From the NCBI RefSeq assembly GCF_010723305.1, contig NZ_BLKW01000002.1, positions 1,922,001 to 1,986,000 on the forward strand: 64,000 nt of DNA, given 5' to 3'. Positions 60,275-64,000 of this stretch are shown piece by piece. The notes beneath the pieces were generated by a model. The model ran no database searches. It was not told where the DNA came from and worked only from the letters and a program-made list of their open reading frames with translations. The translations under genes were made by a program, and so were the position numbers. The DNA comes from Mycobacterium botniense. GTDB taxonomy: Bacteria > Actinomycetota > Actinomycetes > Mycobacteriales > Mycobacteriaceae. Within the stretch, counting starts at the first letter, position 1. Every line of letters begins with the position of its first letter.

Positions 60275-62680
60275 GTGGAGCCCCTCAACGGCTATGTCGT
60301 GGTCGATTTGTCCACCGGCATCGCCGGGGCATATTGCACAAAGCTGCTTGCCGACGGTGGTGCCCGAGTCATTAAAGTCGAACCTCCGCAGGGAGATCCG
60401 CTGCGCCGGTGGTCGGCATCAGGAGCGGCGATAGAACCCGGTGACGATGCGGCGCTGTTCAAGTTTCTGTCCTGCTCGAAGCACAGCGTCGTCGTCGACG
60501 CCGCGGCGGACGGCGATATCGAGTTCGTCGACGCGCTCCTGGCGTCAGCCGACTCGGTGGTGTGGTCACGCGGCTCGACGGTAGCCGAGCACCCGGCGTT
60601 CTGCCCGGACAGGATCCATGACCGCCATCCCCATCTGACCGTCACGGCGATAACACCGTTCGGGCTACACGGGCCGTGGGCGGCCCGGCCGGCCACCGAG
60701 TTCACGCTCCAGGCGTGGTCGGGTGGGATTGTGGGGCTTGGGCGTGGGTCAGCTGATCGGGCACCGGTTTACGTTGGCGGTCAGGTTGGTGAGTATGTTG
60801 CCGGCGCATACGCCAGCGCGGTGACGCTGGCATTTCGCCGGTGCGGTGGCCGGCTCATCGACCTGTCGATGCTGGAAACCCAGATTTTGTCGCTGACCTA
60901 CTATCCGGTGACCTATTTCGAGATGCTGGGCCGGCCGTGGCGGGATGCACGGAACCTCACCGTTCCGGGCATCGCAAGGGCGAAGGATGGCCTTGTCGAC
61001 ATCGGCTGCGGCACTGCGCAACAGTGGTTCGACCTGTGCGCGATGATCGGCCACGAGGAGTGGATCGACGAGCATTCACCGCTGTCGATCACCGAGCAGG
61101 CCAACGAGAAGGCTGACGAGCTCTACACCTGGTTGCGCGAGCACACGGTTGAGGAGATCCGCGAACTAGCTAGCGCATTCCGGATTCCCAACGCACCAGT
61201 GGCCAACGGCGCCAACATCGAACACCTTGACCATTTCCGGTTTCGTGGATCTTTCATCGACAATCCGCGCGGCGGTTTCCGCCAACCCGCTCCACCATAC
61301 CGCATGGCGCCCGCACAGCTGCGCCCGCCGCAGCCGCCGCCGCGTCTGGGGGAGCAGACCACACTGTACCGTCAGTTACCCCTCGTCGCGCGAGCCGCTG
61401 CTGACCACAACTCGGACAGCTTGCCTTTCAAAGGGTTACGTGTACTAGATATGACAACGTTTTGGGCCGGGCCTTACTGCACGCATCTGCTGGCAATGCT
61501 CGGCGCCGATGTCATTCACGTCGAGTCCACCCGCAGACCGGACGGTACTCGTCTCATCGCGGGCATACCGGTCACCGATGAGCAATGGTGGGAGAAGTCG
61601 CCGATCTTTTCTGCGCTGAACACCAACAAGAAGGGCCTGACACTAGACCTGCAACGTCCGCGCGGACGGGATCTGCTGAGGCGGTTCATCCAATCTTGCG
61701 ATGTTATCGTCGAAAACTTTACTCCGCGTGTGCTTGACCAGCTCGGCGTCGACTTTGCGGCCATCCAGGCTATGCGACCCGGCACGATCCTGGTCCGGAT
61801 GCCGGGTTTTGGCCTGGACGGGCCATGGCGCGACAATCCGGCCTTTGCCTATGTCATCGAGGCGGCGGCCGGCCTGAGTTGGCTTACCGGATATCCTGAC
61901 CGAAACCCCTATGAGCCCTACACAATTGGCGATCCCAATGCCAGCATTCATGCGCTCAATGCGCTGCTGCTCGCGCTGGAACATAGACGGCGCACCGGGC
62001 AGGGGGTGCTGGTGGAAGCCGCTATGGTCGACGCTGCGTTAAACGTAGCCGCCGAGCAGGTCATTGAATACTCCGCCTATGGGGCATTGCTACAACGCAC
62101 TGGAAATCGGGGCCCGGCGGCGGCACCGCAGAACCTCTACCGAACCGCCGACATCGATGAGTTCGGTCGCGCCGACTGCTGGGTCGCGGTAGCGGTGGCG
62201 ACCGACGAACAGTGGGAGGCACTCCGCGATGCGCTGGGACGGCCTTCCTGGGCAATGGATCCGAAGCTATGCGCCGTAGCGGGGCGACGGGAACAGCACG
62301 ACCTGATCGACGAGCGTCTCGCTGCCTGGTGTGCGGACCGTGCCGCTGACGAGATCGTTCGGGTACTCTGGGATGCCGGTGTTCCGGTGGGCAAAGTGAT
62401 GCAGCCGCATCGTCAAGCCGAGCTGGCGCAGTTGGTGTTTCGTGGCTTCTTCGAAGAGGTGAGACACCCGGTTAACCCTGCGGTTAAGCACAGCACAGTT
62501 CCGATTCGGTTCTGCTGTGGACCGGGAGAGTTTCACCGTCGCTCTGCACCCCTGCTCGGCCAGCACAACCATGAGCTGCTATCGGAGCTGGGGTTGACCG
62601 AGGCGGAGATCGCTGAGCTGGAAGCCGAGGGCATCATCGGCCGGGCGCCGACCTTGTCCGATTCCGGCACGGCCGGTTGA
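60275..62680 (+). CDS. Double-domain class III CoA-transferase (CaiB/BaiF fusion)
   Basis: An 801-residue tandem fusion of two family III CoA-transferase domains, starting at GTG 60275. Domain 1 (about residues 1-370) begins LNGYVVVDLSTGIAGAYCTK with VIKVEPPQGDPLRR. Domain 2 (about 385-801) begins KGLRVLDMTTFWAGPYCTH with LGADVIHVEST and LNTNKKGLTLDLQRPRG. The catalytic Asp is likely in IGDPNASIHALNALL in domain 2; the equivalent of domain 1 reads GGQVGEYVAGAYAS, with Glu in place of Asp. One fused chain would make a two-site pseudo-dimer with unequal sites. It ends the TetR-P450 operon. Confidence 0.88.
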   Translation: MEPLNGYVVVDLSTGIAGAYCTKLLADGGARVIKVEPPQGDPLRRWSASGAAIEPGDDAALFKFLSCSKHSVVVDAAADGDIEFVDALLASADSVVWSRGSTVAEHPAFCPDRIHDRHPHLTVTAITPFGLHGPWAARPATEFTLQAWSGGIVGLGRGSADRAPVYVGGQVGEYVAGAYASAVTLAFRRCGGRLIDLSMLETQILSLTYYPVTYFEMLGRPWRDARNLTVPGIARAKDGLVDIGCGTAQQWFDLCAMIGHEEWIDEHSPLSITEQANEKADELYTWLREHTVEEIRELASAFRIPNAPVANGANIEHLDHFRFRGSFIDNPRGGFRQPAPPYRMAPAQLRPPQPPPRLGEQTTLYRQLPLVARAAADHNSDSLPFKGLRVLDMTTFWAGPYCTHLLAMLGADVIHVESTRRPDGTRLIAGIPVTDEQWWEKSPIFSALNTNKKGLTLDLQRPRGRDLLRRFIQSCDVIVENFTPRVLDQLGVDFAAIQAMRPGTILVRMPGFGLDGPWRDNPAFAYVIEAAAGLSWLTGYPDRNPYEPYTIGDPNASIHALNALLLALEHRRRTGQGVLVEAAMVDAALNVAAEQVIEYSAYGALLQRTGNRGPAAAPQNLYRTADIDEFGRADCWVAVAVATDEQWEALRDALGRPSWAMDPKLCAVAGRREQHDLIDERLAAWCADRAADEIVRVLWDAGVPVGKVMQPHRQAELAQLVFRGFFEEVRHPVNPAVKHSTVPIRFCCGPGEFHRRSAPLLGQHNHELLSELGLTEAEIAELEAEGIIGRAPTLSDSGTAG

Positions 62681-62690
62681 TTCTGGCACT

Positions 62691-63018
62691 ATGGCAATCG
62701 ATCCCTCAAAAATCGAACTTACCTGCCGGGTCGCGATCGTGACCCACGGCGGAGCTGGGATCGGCGCTTCGGTCGAAAGTGTCGGTATTGCACCGGGTTA
62801 CGCCGCATACGCACCGCTAAGTTGTCGACTTCCCGGTCGTCGTTCCGATGGGCCGTGCAGGAGGTGCCGCCGAGATTGCCAGTACCGCAGTGTTGCTCGC
62901 CTGGAACATGGGAAGCTACATTACCGGGGAGACGATCCGTGTCGATGGCGGCGCTTATGCTGCGAGCGGCTGGTACCGCCAACCGCAGCCTGGGGAGTTC
63001 CAGCTGGAACCGCGATAA
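62691..63018 (+). pseudogene. SDR remnant with internal deletion and frameshift
   Basis: The 5' part from ATG 62691 encodes an SDR N-terminus: IELTCRVAIVTHGGAGIGAS, in which the first Gly of the TGGGAGIG motif is His. After about 45 codons the frame stops resembling an SDR. The C-terminus is found in another frame from about 62840 to TAA 63016-63018: VPMGRAGGAAEIASTAVLL, GSYITGETIRVDGGAYAAS and a normal C-terminal tail. The active-site Tyr/Lys region and some 150 residues are missing, so the gene is dead. An intact SDR lies on the opposite strand 110 bp on. Confidence 0.75.
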
Positions 63019-63127
63019 CGGCCACCTCCGGCGAATCGAATCCCGCGAGCCGCACTGCGGCCGCACAGCGCGACGTCGACCCACTGCTGGTTTTGGGCAC
63101 CGCGTCCCGCGGCGAGTGTCTGTTCCT

Positions 63128-63964
63128 TTACTTCAAGCAGCTTCCCGCGTCGATAGGCAACGTTACTCCGGTGATATAGCGAGACTCTTCAGATGCCAGG
63201 AACAACACGGCGTTGCTGATGTCTTCTGGTTCTACCCACGGGATTGGCAACGTGTGGAACATCTGGCAGATCGGGGCGATGTCGTCTGGACCCGGATTCT
63301 CCAGATCCGGGCGGAACATTCGATAGGTTCCTTCGTTCATCACCATCGGGGTGTTCACATGGGTTGGGTGCACCGAATTGACCCGAATCATATGTTGACC
63401 CAACTCCACCGCGAAGGTCCGCATCAGCCCAACGACACCGTGTTTAGCGGCGACGTAGTGGCCGGTGTGCGGATAAGCCTTTAGTCCGCCGACCGAGCTG
63501 GTCAAGATGATCGACCCGCCCCGGCCGCCCGCCACCAAGTGCGGTACACCGGCCTTCACGGTCTTCCACACCCCCGACAGGTTCACGTCGATCATGTCTT
63601 GCCAGTCACGTTCTTTGGTGTTCGCCAGGGTGTCCCCGCCGTTACCGATACCCGCGTTGGCTACGATGATGTCCAGCCTGCCCAGCTGCTCCACTCCGTC
63701 GTCTACGGCTGCCTTGAGGGCTTCGTAATCGCGCACGTCGACTTCGGCGGTGACGACTCGCCGATTGTGGCTTTTAACCAGATCCGCGGTTTCAGCCAGA
63801 TCTTGGGGTGTGGACGGCGGAATGAGAACTCCCTCGATCGGCTTGCAGATGTCGACGGCGATGATGTCGGCACCCTCTTGCGCTAGCCGCACCGCATGCG
63901 AGCGGCCCTGACCGCGCGCTGCGCCGGTGATGAACGCGACCTTACCTTCGACTCGCCCAGCCAT
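63128..63964 (-). CDS. Mycofactocin-type SDR oxidoreductase
   Basis: A 278-residue SDR from ATG 63964, with GAGG 5 nt upstream. Motifs: AFITGAARGQGRSHAVRLA, DIIAVDICKPIEG followed by a longer loop than in classical SDRs (about residues 40-62, PPSTPQDLAETADLVKSHNR), ANAGIGNGGD, YVAAKHGVVGLM (YxxxK) and SVHPTHVNTPMV. This insertion is a mark of the mycofactocin-dependent SDR subfamily of actinobacteria, whose NAD stays bound and is re-oxidised by mycofactocin. It would oxidise a secondary alcohol, for example a carveol- or steroid-like ring alcohol. Confidence 0.88.
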   Translation of the reverse strand: MAGRVEGKVAFITGAARGQGRSHAVRLAQEGADIIAVDICKPIEGVLIPPSTPQDLAETADLVKSHNRRVVTAEVDVRDYEALKAAVDDGVEQLGRLDIIVANAGIGNGGDTLANTKERDWQDMIDVNLSGVWKTVKAGVPHLVAGGRGGSIILTSSVGGLKAYPHTGHYVAAKHGVVGLMRTFAVELGQHMIRVNSVHPTHVNTPMVMNEGTYRMFRPDLENPGPDDIAPICQMFHTLPIPWVEPEDISNAVLFLASEESRYITGVTLPIDAGSCLK

Positions 63965-64000
63965 CGTTACCTCGTTTCTTGCATCTCAAGGGAGTACGGC

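Noticed and set aside
1..64000. CRISPR array, IS element or rRNA
   Set aside because: No regularly spaced repeats, transposase-like frames with terminal repeats, or rRNA sequence were seen anywhere in the window.

Overview
The window looks like a chromosomal segment of a high-GC actinobacterium, almost certainly a (probably slow-growing) Mycobacterium. The evidence is a six-gene mceA-F operon followed by Mce-associated proteins, many lipid, steroid and acyl-CoA enzymes, a mycofactocin-type short-chain dehydrogenase, degraded VapBC-type toxin-antitoxin genes, F420/LLM-type oxidoreductases, and frequent GTG/TTG starts with 4-nt ATGA/GTGA overlaps. No species name can be given from the sequence alone.

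Layout. (1) 1-3120: a tRNA-Phe gene followed by decayed foreign DNA. This includes a DUF433 antitoxin-like relic and an hsdR (type I restriction) relic, both frame-disrupted, then a DUF2231 membrane protein. (2) 3121-5302: a Rhodococcus-type amidase and a DoxX-like membrane protein, both on the minus strand. (3) 5564-18339: a catabolic cluster around a two-subunit B12-dependent acyl-CoA mutase. It holds the large subunit, B12 subunit, LLM oxidoreductase, CoA-transferase, VOC protein, ferredoxin-type reductase, acyl-CoA ligase, a two-gene acyl-CoA dehydrogenase, enoyl-CoA hydratase, SDR, thiolase and a MeaB-type GTPase. Two divergent promoters in it carry the same 17-bp palindromic operator (AGAGAATAATATTCTCT and a near copy). 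The mutase lacks the usual substrate-binding residues, so its substrate is probably not methylmalonyl-CoA. (4) 18383-18748: a degraded vapBC pair. (5) 18834-35290: two closely related TetR regulators in inverted orientation around an SDR, then a PucR-type regulator, an mceA-F operon without yrbE permease genes, two Mce-associated membrane proteins, a secreted protein, and a four-gene membrane operon with cytochrome-oxidase III- and IV-like subunits. A palindrome TAGCCGATCGGCTA occurs in three promoter regions here (four copies) and probably ties the block into one regulon.

(6) 35516-39677: TetR, SnoaL/NTF2-like proteins, SDR, zinc alcohol dehydrogenase and VOC protein. (7) 39780-52235: a small membrane protein, then an IclR regulator with a KstD-like flavoprotein on the minus strand, divergent from mhpC-mhpA-mhpB-kstD-LLM-SDR-cyclase-FMN reductase-hydrolase. 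This reads as oxidation of a ring to a catechol followed by meta-cleavage. (8) 52567-62680: an SDR, then TetR-ferredoxin-P450-amidohydrolase-M24-M24-like-enoyl-CoA hydratase-double CoA-transferase, tightly packed. (9) 62691-63964: an SDR relic and an intact mycofactocin-type SDR.

Together the genes suggest import of a lipid or ring compound (Mce), oxidative attack (P450, KstD, LLM and mhp enzymes), CoA activation (ligase, CoA-transferases), beta-oxidation and a B12-dependent carbon-skeleton rearrangement. The substrate(s) cannot be read from sequence.
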